Part shown: positions 36,926 through 46,248 of the stretch, in pieces
How positions within the stretch are numbered: position 1 is the stretch's first letter
How the letters are laid out: each line of letters opens with the position of its first letter
Assembly: GCA_963765875.1 (NCBI GenBank)
Contig: CAVXYK010000006.1
Coordinates: forward strand, 310,001-374,000
Direction of reading: 5' to 3'
Length of the DNA stretch: 64,000 nt
Source: JAWKOK01 sp963765875
Lineage (GTDB): Bacteria > Chloroflexota > Anaerolineae > Caldilineales > Caldilineaceae
Translations under genes and position numbers: made by a program
The notes under the pieces: model-generated
Told to the model about the DNA's origin: nothing
The model's input: only the letters and a program-made list of their open reading frames with translations
Database searches by the model: none

Positions 36926-37823
36926 ATGAAGGTATTGAAATGGATCGGTATTGTCGTCCTGGTGCTTGTCGTCGTTGTCGTGATCGCGGGGGCGATCGGC
37001 TACTTTACCGCCAATTCACGTCTGGCCGCAGCGCCCAACGTGCCAGTCGCGTCCGTCGCCGTTCCCGACGATGCTGCGTCCATCGAACGGGGTGAGCACA
37101 TCGCCATGGGTGTCACCGCCTGTATCGCCTGCCATGGTGAACAACTCGAAGGCGATGTCATGATCGATGAAGCGCCCATCGGTTATGTGCCGGCTCCAAA
37201 TCTGACCAGCGGTGCCGGCGGCATCGGCGGCGAGATGACTGACGAACAGTGGATCGCCGCCATTCGTCACGGTATCGGCCGAGATGGGCGTGTCATTGGC
37301 TTCATGCCATCCAACGCCTACGCCCACGTGAGCGACGAGGATTTGGGCGCGCTGGTCGCCTATCTCAAGCAGTTGCCGCCGGTGGACAACGAGCTTGGTG
37401 ACCGCCAATTACAACTGCCTGGCACAATGATCTTTGGCCTCATGGCCTATAACAGCCTGCCCGTCAACCAGATCGACCATGCGGCAGTCGGTGGTAGCGC
37501 CCCACCCGCCGGCGTCACGGCTGAGTACGGTGAATATCTGTCCCAGATCGGCGCCTGTCGCGATTGCCACGCGGCCAACCTGGCCGGCAACACCGATCCC
37601 AACAGCGCCGGGCTTGGCCCCAACATCACACCGGGCGGCACGCTGGCCAACTACAACGAAAATCAGTTCCTGGCCTTCATGCGCTCGGGTGATAACGCCC
37701 GACGGTCGCCAGATTGACGGCAAAGAGATGCCCTGGCTCGAGTACCGCCATCAGACCGATGAGGAATTGCAGGCGCTCTATGCCTACCTGAGTTCAAACG
37801 AGGCGCTGCCGGACAACGAGTAA
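36926..37823 (+). pseudogene. Membrane-anchored dihaem cytochrome c with one frameshift
   Basis: ATG 36926 follows a GAGGAGG site. One N-terminal membrane helix (residues 6-27) anchors two cytochrome c domains with haem motifs CIACH near residue 68 and CRDCH near 213. Likely axial methionines lie in VIGFMPSNAY and, after the break, KEMPWLEY. Near nt 37690-37700 (GGGTGATAACGCCC) the frame changes, and the conserved tail TPDGRQIDGKEMPWLEY continues in another frame to 37823. Removing one base restores about 298 residues. It would carry electrons in the periplasm or cell-wall space, perhaps with the cupredoxin lipoprotein upstream. Confidence 0.8.
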
Positions 37824-38102
37824 TATCAATTGTCCGATCAAGGATCGTGTATCAAATTGGCGGGGCTTGCCCCCGCCCGTTCACCACATCGGGCGCCGCA
37901 ACGCTCCCCCTACGAAATCACGGTTCACACATGACTCCCTCACAAACACAACAGTTCGGCCACAGATGGACGCAGAAAAACAGAGCCGGCAGAGCTTTTC
38001 CTCTGTGAACCTCTGTGCCCCCTCCGTGCCTCTGTGTTGAATGAGATCCTTTTGCAGAAGAGTCATGAATGGGCAAACAGCCTACCCTAGAAAGCATTGT
38101 TG
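37824..38102. repeat. Intergenic region with a CACAGAGG-type repeat
   Basis: From about 37960 to 38038 the sequence has the CACAGATGG, CAGAAAAACAGAG, CTCTGTGAACCTCTGTG and TCCGTGCCTCTGTG blocks of the element seen at 9350 and 16659. TTTTGCAGAAGAGTCATGA (38050-38068) has a near copy at 53096. No gene was recognised. Confidence 0.55.
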
Positions 38103-39363
38103 ATGAGCGCAAAGACCACAGACCGACAACAATCGATACCCTGGCTTGCATGGCTGCTCTTTGGCATCTCCATCGCAGGTGTAGTGGCTACCCTTTTCCT
38201 GATAGATGCCGGCTGCGCAGATGAGCTTTTGAGCGGCAGCCCGGCGGAACGGACGGCCAACTTTGTGATCTTGGCCTCCCAGTTCCTTTTTGCCACGCTG
38301 GGCCTGATCATCCTCTACAACCATCCTGGCCACCATATCGGCTGGTTGTCTCTGGTGATCGGTGCACTTGGCATCGTCCATCCAGCGGAGATCTACACCG
38401 GCTGTGATGCGATTGCCGTGCCGGCCGGCCAGATTATCCCATGGTTCGCATATTGGGGGCCGCCGGTGATGGTGGTGGCGCTCTTCGTCCTCATGCCCAT
38501 GCTCTTTCCCGATGGACACTTCCTGTCACCGCGCTGGCGCATATTCACCGTTGCAGGCGGCACGCTGTATGGATTGGCAATGCTGTTGGTCACCACTCCT
38601 ACCCGGTCCCATGGTGTGGAACGGCATGGGTGAGAGTATGACTGATGGGCCCGAAAATCCGCTGGCATTGTCCTTCCTGCCAACATCGATCGGCCCATTC
38701 CTCAATACAGCCCTAGCTATCGGCTTCTTCATCCTCGCCATGGGCGCAGTCCTATCCTTGGTCCTGAGATTTCGGCGATCGCAGGGTCAATTGCGCCAAC
38801 AGATCAAGTGGTTGGCCTATTTTTTAGCTGTGGCCTTTGGCACGCAGATGGTCTTTTTCGAGTTGCCCGGGGCCCTATTTGATCCCCAAGTACTCGATAG
38901 CCTCGCCTATGCGTTCATCCTCATCGTCGTCTTCCTCGGGTATCCCGTAGTCATCGGCATCGCCATCCTGCGCTATCGGCTCTACGACATCGATGTCATC
39001 ATCCGCCGCACATTGGTCTACGCGTTGGTGACCGGCGCACTGGCACTCATTTATATTGGCAGCATCATCATGTTACAGCGGATCTTTATCGGTATCACCG
39101 GTCAAGAATCGACCGTTGCCATCGTCGTTTCGACATTGCTCATCGCTGCGCTCTTCAATCCGGTGCGCAGCCGCGTACAGACACTCATCGACCGCCGTTT
39201 CTATCGACGCAAATATGACGCCGAGTCCATCCTGGCCCAATTTGGTACGGTTGCTCGGGATGAGGTCAACCTCGAGGCGCTCACATCTGAATTACTGGTC
39301 GCCGTCAACGAGACGGTTCAGCCGACGACAACCTCACTTTGGTTGAAGGAGCGGCAATCATGA
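38103..39363 (+). pseudogene. Membrane sensor paralogue 1 (multi-TM, FYRRKYDA C-terminus), one frameshift
   Basis: The first of four tandem paralogues, about 419 residues after repair. The N-terminal half has about seven membrane helices (SAKTTDRQQSIPWLAWLLFG onward; FPDGHFLSPRW in one loop). Near nt 38590-38605 the frame changes and continues as LLPGPMVWNGMG. The conserved second half has FRRSQGQLRQQIKWLAY, ILRYRLYDIDVIIRRTLVYA, then the cytoplasmic module LIDRRFYRRKYDAESIL and a VQP..SLWL end. No kinase, cyclase or phosphatase domain is attached. Its stop overlaps the next start (ATGA), so the array is translationally coupled. It probably senses a signal and talks to the PP2C protein downstream (inference). 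Confidence 0.75.
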
Positions 39364-40622
39364 CGAGACCAGTCACAGTGAAGCAACGATCGACGCCCTG
39401 GATCGCCTGGCTGTTGTTGGGCGTGACAGTGATAACGACCGCATCCATGTATGGACTCATAGCGGCCGGTTGCAATGAAGTCCTCACGGGCGGCTACCTA
39501 GCGGTGCGGTCTTCGCCTTTCGTTTTCGCAATCTCAAATCTCCTCTTCAGCCTGTTGGGCGTGCTCATTCTGTACAGGCAACCGGGGCATGTCATTGGCT
39601 GGCTCTGTGCAATCATCGGTGTATTGGGCGGCATCCAGTTCTATTCTTGGGTTCATAGTAGCTGCATGGCTCTACCGCTGCCGGCTATCGCCCTCACGGC
39701 ATGGATATTCTATGTCACGTCGCCGATACAGCTGATTCCAATGTTTGCCCTGATGCCGATGCTATTCCCGAACGGTCATTTCCTGTCGCCGCGTTGGCGC
39801 GCGCTTACGCTCATCAGCTGCAGTTTGATTGGAGCGCTCTTCATCGTAATGGCGACGCTGCCTGGCCCGATGGTGATGAACGGCATGGATTTGGGGTTGG
39901 CATTTACGCCTGACAACCCGTTTGCATTGTCCTTCATCCCGATATCAATCGGGCCAAGAGTGAATGCGCTCCTAAACGCTCTGGGACTCGGCTTGTCATT
40001 GGCGGGTATCCTGTCACTGTTCATTCGCTACCGGCGTTCTCAGGGTGTCGTGCGCCAGCAACTGAAATGGATTGCCTACTTCTTCGTTGTGGCCTTTGGC
40101 ACGCAGTTACTTTTTTTCGAACTGCCAGGAGCCTTCATCACGCCGAGTGTTTTCGAGGGGCTACCCTATCTCATCATCCTCGCCATTGTCTTTGTGGGCT
40201 ATCCCGTAGTCATCGGCATCGCTATCCTGCGCTATCGACTCTACGACATCGATGTCATCATCCGGCGCACGCTGGTCTATGCGGCGGTGACCGGCACGTT
40301 GGCGCTCGTCTATGTCGGCAGCATTATTGTTTTGCAGCGGCTCTTTGTTGCCATCACCGGGCAGCAGTCAACGGTCGCCATCGTCGTCTCGACATTGCTG
40401 ATCGCGGCGCTCTTCAACCCATTGCGCAGGCGCGTACAAGCGCTGATCGACCGACGCTTCTATCGACGCAAATATGACGCTGAGCTGACCTTGGCCCGCT
40501 TCGGCGCGGTGGCGCGTGATGAGGTCGATCTGGAGGCGCTGACGACCGAGCTACTCGGCGCAGTCGACCGGACCGTACAACCGTCCGGGACGACGCTCTG
40601 GCTGAGGGACCGACAACCATGA
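39360..40622 (+). CDS. Membrane sensor paralogue 2, intact
   Basis: This intact 420-residue copy shows the whole family. There are paired helices at the N-terminus (STPWIAWLLLGVTVITTASM), helices around residues 55-75, 85-110, 120-140 and 150-170, and FPNGHFLSPRWRAL. A hydrophobic second half begins at FIRYRRSQGVVRQQLKWIAY. ILRYRLYDIDVIIRRTLVYA precedes two more helices, and LIDRRFYRRKYDAELTL then leads into a helical, probably cytoplasmic tail ending TLWLRDRQP. It starts with ATGA overlapping paralogue 1, and its own stop overlaps paralogue 3. Pairwise similarity to paralogue 1 runs over the full length, so this is a recent duplication. The ligand is unknown. Confidence 0.8.
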   Translation: MTRPVTVKQRSTPWIAWLLLGVTVITTASMYGLIAAGCNEVLTGGYLAVRSSPFVFAISNLLFSLLGVLILYRQPGHVIGWLCAIIGVLGGIQFYSWVHSSCMALPLPAIALTAWIFYVTSPIQLIPMFALMPMLFPNGHFLSPRWRALTLISCSLIGALFIVMATLPGPMVMNGMDLGLAFTPDNPFALSFIPISIGPRVNALLNALGLGLSLAGILSLFIRYRRSQGVVRQQLKWIAYFFVVAFGTQLLFFELPGAFITPSVFEGLPYLIILAIVFVGYPVVIGIAILRYRLYDIDVIIRRTLVYAAVTGTLALVYVGSIIVLQRLFVAITGQQSTVAIVVSTLLIAALFNPLRRRVQALIDRRFYRRKYDAELTLARFGAVARDEVDLEALTTELLGAVDRTVQPSGTTLWLRDRQP

Positions 40623-41890
40623 CATCCGCTTCATTGAGAGCGACGCCGACCGCCGGCGACGACCGCATTCATACGCCCAGACCGGCAGCCGTCCTCCTGG
40701 CCGCCACAGTGGCCTGCGGGATTGTGGGCATGATGCTCTTCCCGCTGACCGTCAACACAGCCCTGCCCGGCGGCTGGGGCGTCACCAACAACGCCTTCGT
40801 CAACTGGTTCAACGCCATCCAGAGCTCGCTGATCACGCCGTTGACCGCCGGCCTTTTTGGTTTCGTCATTGTGCGTCGCCAGGCCGGCAACCGCATCGGC
40901 TGGCTGCTGCTCCTGGTCGGCCTGGCCTCGGCGCTGAGCGCACTGGGCGGACACTGGTCAACCTTCGCCTACTACACGGTCGATGATCCGTTACCGTCGG
41001 CGCAGTTGGCCGGCTGGATCACCAACTGGATGTGGGTCGTGGTCTTCACGCTCCTGCTGTTGATGTTGCAACTCTTTCCGGACGGCTCCTTTCTCTCGCG
41101 GCGATGGGGTCTGCTGCTTCTGGGTTCACTTTCGCTCTTCACGTTCCCCATGTGGATCGGGGCCATGATTGAGACGCCCATGTCATCGGCCTTCAAGATT
41201 CCCAGCCCCTTCACGACGATCCATCCAGAGCAACTGTACGACCTGCTCTTTGCCACCGGCGTCGCCTTCATGCCCATCACCGCCGTCTTGACGCTGACGG
41301 AGATCCTGTTTCGCTTTCGCGGCGCCCGTGGCATCGAGCGGCAGCAGATCAAATGGCTGCTGGCCGGCATGGCGCTGCTAGTTACGATGGTCGTAACCGG
41401 CCTCACACTAGGTCTGGGGCTTGGCAATCCACTTGGCGACATTTTGGTCAACGCCTCCAGCCTGGCCCCGCTAATCGGCATCGGCATCGCCATGTTGCGC
41501 CACCGGCTCTACGACATCGACGTCATCATCCGGCGCACGCTGGTCTATTCACTGCTCACGGCATGCTATTGCTCATCTACTTCGGCAGCGTAATACTTCT
41601 ACAACGGCTCTTTGGGTTGATAACAGGCCAGCAGTCGACCCTGGCCATCGTGCTCTCGACGCTGCTGATTGCGGCACTGTTCAATCCCGCTGCGCCGGCA
41701 CACCCAACGGCTGATCGAGCGCCGTTTCTACCGGCGGCGCTACAATGCCGAGCGTGTGCTGGAGCGATTTGCCCAGGCATCACGCAACGAAGTCGATCTG
41801 GGCGCGCTTGAGGTTGAACTGGCGGCGGTGGTGCGCGAGACCATGTTGCCGGCGTCCGTTTCCATCTGGATCAACAGAACCCAGGAGTAA
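40619..41890 (+). pseudogene. Membrane sensor paralogue 3, two frameshifts
   Basis: Third tandem copy, about 423 residues once repaired. The first 975 nt are open (MTSASLRATPTAGD through ILFRFRGARGIERQQIKWLL and DIDVIIRRTLVYSLLT). Near nt 41562-41568 (CACGGCATGC, probably one C short) the frame changes to MLLLIYFGSVILLQRLFG. Near 41685-41700 it changes again to RRHTQRLIERRFYRRRYNAE, ending at 41890. The N-terminal half differs more from copies 1 and 2 than the C-terminal half does, which fits separate input and shared output parts. It overlaps paralogue 2 by ATGA. Confidence 0.75.
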
Positions 41891-41892
41891 GA

Positions 41893-43184
41893 ATGGCGGC
41901 CCATTCAGTGGACGAAGAGACGATTAATCAGGTTAGTTCGACTGGCAAGAAGATACTCCTTATCGTGCTGCGCACGGCCTGGTTGGCGCTGGCCGCGCTG
42001 CTGATCGCGCTCTTCATCGCCGGCGTGGGGCCGCGAATCCGCGAGCTAAGCACAGTCTGCACTGGTGATGGTTGTATCCCACTTGCGCCGTCGATTGCCG
42101 ATGCCACGTTTATCCAGGAGGCCGGCTTCACGCTCACTCAATATGCTTACATCCATCTGACGCTTGATATCGTATTTGCTCTGGCCATGTTGGCCCTGGC
42201 AGCCGTGATCTTTTTGGGCAGATTTGACGACTGGTTCGGCATCTTTGTCTCATTCACCATCCTGCTCATTCGGCCTATCTTTCCTGGTCGAGGCCGACAA
42301 CGCCTTCATCAATTTGCACCCGGCCTGGCAGACCCCCTTCGAATTCCTGAACTTTATCACGGCCGTCCTCTTCGTGTTGCTGCTTTATCTCTTTCCGGAT
42401 GGTCGCTTCACGCCCCACGCGACCCGCTACGTAGCCGTGCTGGTATTCGCCATTGGCATGATCGATTTCCTGTTGTCAACTATGGGCGACCTTGACCAAC
42501 ATCCTTGACCTAATTGGGCTGTCTCTCTACTTGGCCAGCCTGGCACTGGGACTGGGTGCGCAAATCTACCGCTACCGAGAAACCTCATCGCCCGTCCAGC
42601 GCCAACAGACGAAATGGGTACTCTACGGCCTGGTGCTCTTTGTCTTGTCCATGTTCAGCGTTGCTTTTTTCTTCGAACTATTGCCGTCCCAATCGGTAGG
42701 AGTGCGCGTTCTCTTTAACACCATCGGTTTTGCCATTCTGTTGCCCATCATTCTGATCTTCCCGTTGACTACGATGATTTCCATTCTCCGTTACCGGCTC
42801 TGGGATATCGATGTCGTCATCAATCGAACACTGGTCTATGGTGCGCTCACGGCAGTGCTGTTGCTGCTCTTTCTAACCAGCATCACCCTCTTACAGGCGC
42901 TCTTCATCCGCGTGACCGGCCAAGATTCCCAGGCCGCCATCGTGCTGTCGACCCTGCTGATCACCGTGCTCTTCAATCCGTTGCGCAGCCGGTTGCAACG
43001 GCTGATCGACCGTCGCTTCTATCGCCGAAAATATGACGCGACGCGTGTGCTTGCCGGCTTCGCCCAGAGAGCACGTGACGAGGTCGATCTGGAGGCGCTG
43101 TCACATGAACTGGTGGAGACCGTTCACTATACAGTCCAGCCGCAGCAAGTCTCTCTTTGGCTGCGAGACGACAAGCAGTCATAA
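41893..43184 (+). pseudogene. Membrane sensor paralogue 4, two frameshifts
   Basis: Fourth tandem copy, starting 2 nt after copy 3. Open pieces are 41893 to about 42275 (MAAHSVDEETINQV, several helices), about 42275-42490 (VEADNAFINLHPAW, YLFPDGRFTPHATRY) and about 42490-43184 (YRETSSPVQRQQTKWVLYG, ILRYRLWDIDVVINRTLVYG, LIDRRFYRRKYDATRVL, SLWLRDDKQS). Two small indels would restore about 430 residues. It is the most divergent copy at the N-terminus. The PP2C partner-switch gene follows after a 57-nt gap that contains copy B of the GTAACG promoter. Confidence 0.75.
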
Positions 43185-43188
43185 TTTC

Positions 43189-43232
43189 GTAACGCAAACC
43201 GTAACGATCCAGCGACAGTTCAACGCTATACT
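43189..43232 (+). promoter_or_regulatory. GTAACG direct-repeat promoter, copy B
   Basis: GTAACG at 43189-43194 and 43201-43206, CGAC at 43213-43216, TATACT at 43227-43232. Spacings match copies A and C. It sits between sensor paralogue 4 and the PP2C gene, followed by GAGG and an ATG at 43242. Confidence 0.65.
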
Positions 43233-43287
43233 GAGGTCACTATGTCAATGATTCGCCGGCTCTGGCCATTCAACCGAAACAACGAAA

Positions 43288-44844
43288 GTGGAACCTGAAG
43301 ACCGGTATCCAGCGACTCTCGCCGAAACGGCAGAGAGTTCGCTCGATCTGAAGATCGCGCCCAATGACCCACTGCTGGTCTACCTGCAACAGGCAGCGGG
43401 GCCGGTCGACGTGGAAAGCCTGACACTTGACTCCGATGCCTTGCGCGAACTTCAGGAAGCCGGCGTCAAACTGGTCGTACCGCTGATCAGCCAGGGCGAG
43501 TTGATCGGTCTGGTCAATCTGGGCGCACGGCTCAGCGAGCAGGAATACTCGTCGGATGACCGCCGACTGCTGACCAACCTGGCCACCCAGGCTGCGCCCG
43601 CGCTGCGCGTGGCCCAGCTTGCCCGCCAGCAACAGATCGAGGCGACCGAACGTGAACGGCTGGCCCAGGAACTGCGCGTGGCGCGTATCATCCAGCAGAC
43701 CCTGCTGCCAAAATCGGTACCAGATTTGGAAGGCTGGGCGCTGACCGCTCACTACCAACCGGCGCGCGAAGTGGGCGGCGATTTCTACGATTTTCTCTAC
43801 TTTGACGACGGACGCCTGGGCATCGTCATCGGCGATGTCACTGACAAGGGCGTGCCCGCGGCCCTGGTCATGGCCACGACACGCACGCTGTTGCGCGCCG
43901 CGGCCGAACGCCTGGCCTCGCCCGGTCAGGTGTTGCAACGCGTCAACGATCTGCTGCATCCGGACATCCCGCCGAGGATGTTCGTTACCTGTCTGCTGGC
44001 CGTGCTCGATCCGGAGAGCGGCCACATCATCTACGCCAATGCGGGCCACGATGTGCCCTACCATCACACCGCAAACGGGGCCGAAGAACTGCGTGCAAAG
44101 GGTATGCCGCTCGGACTCATGCCCGGCATGACTTATGAGGAAAAAGAGACGACCGTGAATCCTGGTGACAGCGTCCTCTTCTACAGCGACGGTCTGGTCG
44201 AAGCCCATGCGCCGGACCGGGAAATGTTCGGCTTTCCCCGGCTCAAGGAGATGGTGGACGAACATTCGGGCGGCGCTCCCTTGGTCACCTATCTGCTCGA
44301 CGAACTGGCCGCCTTCACCGGGGTCGGCTGGGAGCAGGAAGACGATGTGACTCTCGTTGTTCTGCAGAGCGTGATGCCCGGCCCGGCAAAGGAGGATGAT
44401 GTGGACCAAATCTTGGCGGCGTTTGAGGTGGCGAGCGCGCCCGGCAATGAGCGCGCTGCCATGGAGCGCGTCGCCGATCTGGTGGCGCCACTGGGATTGG
44501 AAGATGCGCGCCTGGAGCAGCTGAAGACGGCCGTGGCCGAAGCGACCATGAACGCCATGGAACATGGCAACCGCTATCAGGACGATCTGCCCGTCAACAT
44601 CCGGGTGCGCCGACGCGGCGGCGCACTCATCGTGGAGATCACCGATCAAGGCGGCGACGTCGCGCCGGCCGACGCCGAGACGCCCGATCTGCTGGCCAAG
44701 CTGAGTGGGGAGCAGTCGCCACGCGGCTGGGGACTCTTTCTAATCCAGAACATGGTTGACGACATGAACACATTCAGTGACGGCTCGACACATACCGTTG
44801 AGCTGATCATGAACCTAGAAGAAGGAGGCAATCATGCCGACTGA
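43288..44844 (+). CDS. GAF-PP2C phosphatase-HATPase partner-switch protein (RsbU/RsbW-like fusion)
   Basis: The GTG start at 43288 gives 518 residues. Residues 1-110 form a GAF-like domain ending LVNLGARLSEQEYSSDDRRLL. A helical linker (ERERLAQELRVARIIQQTLLP) leads to a SpoIIE/RsbU-type PP2C phosphatase (about 140-360; REVGGDFYDF, VIGDVTDKGVPAAL, NAGHDVPYH, DSVLFYSDGLVEA, EQEDDVTLVVL). The C-terminus (about 375-515) is an RsbW-like HATPase: N box EATMNAMEHGN, G1 DQGGD, G2 RGWGLFLIQN. One chain therefore holds both phosphatase and anti-sigma kinase functions acting on STAS proteins. ATG 43242 (MSMIRRLWPFNRNN) has a better ribosome site but is out of frame and stops at once, so a small 5' frameshift is likely. 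It overlaps the STAS gene by 11 nt. Confidence 0.9.
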   Translation: MEPEDRYPATLAETAESSLDLKIAPNDPLLVYLQQAAGPVDVESLTLDSDALRELQEAGVKLVVPLISQGELIGLVNLGARLSEQEYSSDDRRLLTNLATQAAPALRVAQLARQQQIEATERERLAQELRVARIIQQTLLPKSVPDLEGWALTAHYQPAREVGGDFYDFLYFDDGRLGIVIGDVTDKGVPAALVMATTRTLLRAAAERLASPGQVLQRVNDLLHPDIPPRMFVTCLLAVLDPESGHIIYANAGHDVPYHHTANGAEELRAKGMPLGLMPGMTYEEKETTVNPGDSVLFYSDGLVEAHAPDREMFGFPRLKEMVDEHSGGAPLVTYLLDELAAFTGVGWEQEDDVTLVVLQSVMPGPAKEDDVDQILAAFEVASAPGNERAAMERVADLVAPLGLEDARLEQLKTAVAEATMNAMEHGNRYQDDLPVNIRVRRRGGALIVEITDQGGDVAPADAETPDLLAKLSGEQSPRGWGLFLIQNMVDDMNTFSDGSTHTVELIMNLEEGGNHAD

Positions 44845-45196
44845 ACCATTGACAGCCACGGTTCGACACAATGGCGACGTTGCGGTCATCGACCTGAACG
44901 GCGAGATCAACGTCGAGGCCGAAGCCGCGCTCAACGACGCTTACTCAGCCGCCATGTCGGCCAAGGCCGGCCCCGTGACCGGCGTGCTACTGAACTTCAA
45001 AGGCGTCACCTACATCAACAGCACCGGCATCGCCTTGATCGTTGGGCTGCTGGCCAAGGCGCGCCAGACCCACACGCCGTTGATGACCTGTGGGTTGAGC
45101 GATCACTACCGCGAGATTTTCGAGATCACGCGGCTGTCTGATTTTATGTCAATTGCACGCGATGAAGCATCGGCATTGGCCGGTTTTCCCGACTAA
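44834..45196 (+). CDS. STAS-domain anti-sigma factor antagonist 1
   Basis: The ATG is preceded by GAAGGAGG and overlaps the end of the PP2C-HATPase gene. The 120-residue protein is a single STAS domain: VAVIDLNGEINVEAEAAL near residue 15, then the phosphorylation-site loop TYINSTGIALI near residue 58, with serine and threonine at the usual position. In partner switching, the unphosphorylated form binds the RsbW-like kinase and frees a sigma factor or other target. Coupling to a protein carrying both the phosphatase and the kinase domain makes it the direct substrate. Confidence 0.92.
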   Translation: MPTEPLTATVRHNGDVAVIDLNGEINVEAEAALNDAYSAAMSAKAGPVTGVLLNFKGVTYINSTGIALIVGLLAKARQTHTPLMTCGLSDHYREIFEITRLSDFMSIARDEASALAGFPD

Positions 45197-45628
45197 CTTA
45201 TATCAAAAAACAAGTTCGTCGTGACGGTTTTTGAACATCAAGAAAATAAACGGGCAATGTACAAAGGACGGGCACATGACAGGCGGCTGCGGCCACCCCT
45301 GCTTAAATCGGACTTTCGACGCCGCCTGCCCTGTGCCCCTACGATTACCGGACTATTTTTTGAATCTTCATCAGCCTTCTGGGCCGCTCTCGGAAATTGG
45401 CGACCTAGCACTACCACAGATTTTGCGTAATGGCCGCCGATTTCGCCTCACCCTGCCATGGCGCTAAGGGCGCCACGGCGGTCCCTCTTCAAAAATTGGA
45501 GAGGGACGCGTAGCCTCCTATCAGGAGGCGGAGCAGGGTGAGGTCAAGGGCGTCGCGATCTTATCAATACCGCACCTATTTCGTTGATCGCCAGAAGCGG
45601 TCATGACGAGCAGAACATAGGAGACACC
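45197..45628. other. 432-bp gap with two palindromic elements
   Basis: No gene was recognised between the two STAS genes. GGGCACATGACAGGCGGC (45270-45287) pairs imperfectly with GCCGCCTGCCCTGTGCCC (45321-45338). A multi-hairpin element at 45446-45543 is listed separately. The gap suggests that the second STAS gene was parted from the operon by repeat insertion, or has its own promoter. Confidence 0.6.
45446..45543. repeat. 98-bp cloverleaf-like element: outer stem enclosing three hairpins
   Basis: The outer stem is CCTCACCCTGC (45446-45456) with GCAGGGTGAGG (45533-45543). Inside are TGGCGC/GCGCCA (45459-45475), TCCCTCT/AGAGGGA (45482-45506) and GCCTCCT/AGGAGGC (45513-45529). All four stems are perfect. 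The left half recurs at 30864-30908. A mobile palindrome or a structured RNA is possible. Confidence 0.8.
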
Positions 45629-45982
45629 ATGGCACAAGGTTCAATTTCGATTCGACCACGACCGGTCAACGCCAAACTGACCATGCTTGACATTGAGGGC
45701 GAACTCACCGGCAACGGCGAGGAGATCCTAATGGACGCATACACGGCAGCCAGCGCAAACGGCGTCAAGACCATCGGTCTCAACTTCGACGACCTCGAAT
45801 ACATGAACAGCTCGGGCATCGGGCTGCTGGTCACGCTGCTGATTCGGGTGCAGCGCAACAAACAGACTCTTCTGGCCATCGGGCTCAACGATCACTACCG
45901 GCAGATCTTCGAACTGACGCGCCTCGACGAAGCCATCCTCTCCTACGCCACCGAGTCCGACGCGCTCAACGCCCTCTCCTAG
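45629..45982 (+). CDS. STAS-domain anti-sigma factor antagonist 2
   Basis: ATG 45629 (MAQGSISIRPRPVN) has TAGGAG 8 nt upstream; the in-frame start at 45584 lacks one. The 117-residue STAS domain reads LTMLDIEGELTGNGEE near residue 13 and LEYMNSSGIGLLVTLL near 52, with the phosphorylatable serines in NSSG. Its C-terminus IGLNDHYRQIFELTRL is close to that of STAS 1 (GLSDHYREIFEITRL), so the two are paralogues. Two antagonists beside one phosphatase-kinase protein suggest two outputs, or a buffer for the same kinase. Confidence 0.9.
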   Translation: MAQGSISIRPRPVNAKLTMLDIEGELTGNGEEILMDAYTAASANGVKTIGLNFDDLEYMNSSGIGLLVTLLIRVQRNKQTLLAIGLNDHYRQIFELTRLDEAILSYATESDALNALS

Positions 45983-46017
45983 AGCAACGGTCGAGCCAAC
46001 CATCCGACAGAACACGG

Positions 46018-46092
46018 ATGATGCGGATCGGGCTGATTCTCGCTGATCGATCCTCAGTTGATCCGCGAAAAGCAGCTCGATTCGCATCATTC
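46018..46092. repeat. Imperfect palindrome after STAS 2
   Basis: GATGATGCGGATCG near 46018 pairs with CGATTCGCATCAT near 46078-46090 with one mismatch. GATCGATC and TGATCCGCG half-sites lie between. It is similar in style to the ATCCGCG repeats near 19215-19253. Confidence 0.5.
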
Positions 46093-46124
46093 GCGTGCCA
46101 AGGTTTTTGATAGTCGCCACACTC

Positions 46125-46168
46125 GTAACGACGGCCGTAACGTTGCGGCGACGTCGGATCGATATACT
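46125..46168 (+). promoter_or_regulatory. GTAACG direct-repeat promoter, copy C
   Basis: GTAACG at 46125-46130 and 46137-46142, CGAC at 46149-46152, TATACT at 46163-46168. All spacings equal those of copy B. The next start codon is 46249. Confidence 0.65.
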
Positions 46169-46248
46169 GTGGACAAGAGACGTCAAAACCCAGTGTTAGC
46201 AAATACTGTCGTGCACCCTGAAGGGGCAACAGAGACGAGGTGAAGCAG

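Noticed and set aside
29058..43184. Programmed frameshifting as the cause of the frame breaks
   Set aside because: The break sites share no slippery heptamer, and they differ among paralogous sensors of one family, one of which is intact.
43270..44649. Long reverse-strand open frame opposite the PP2C gene
   Set aside because: Shadow of the strongly biased forward gene; the forward product has complete domain signatures.
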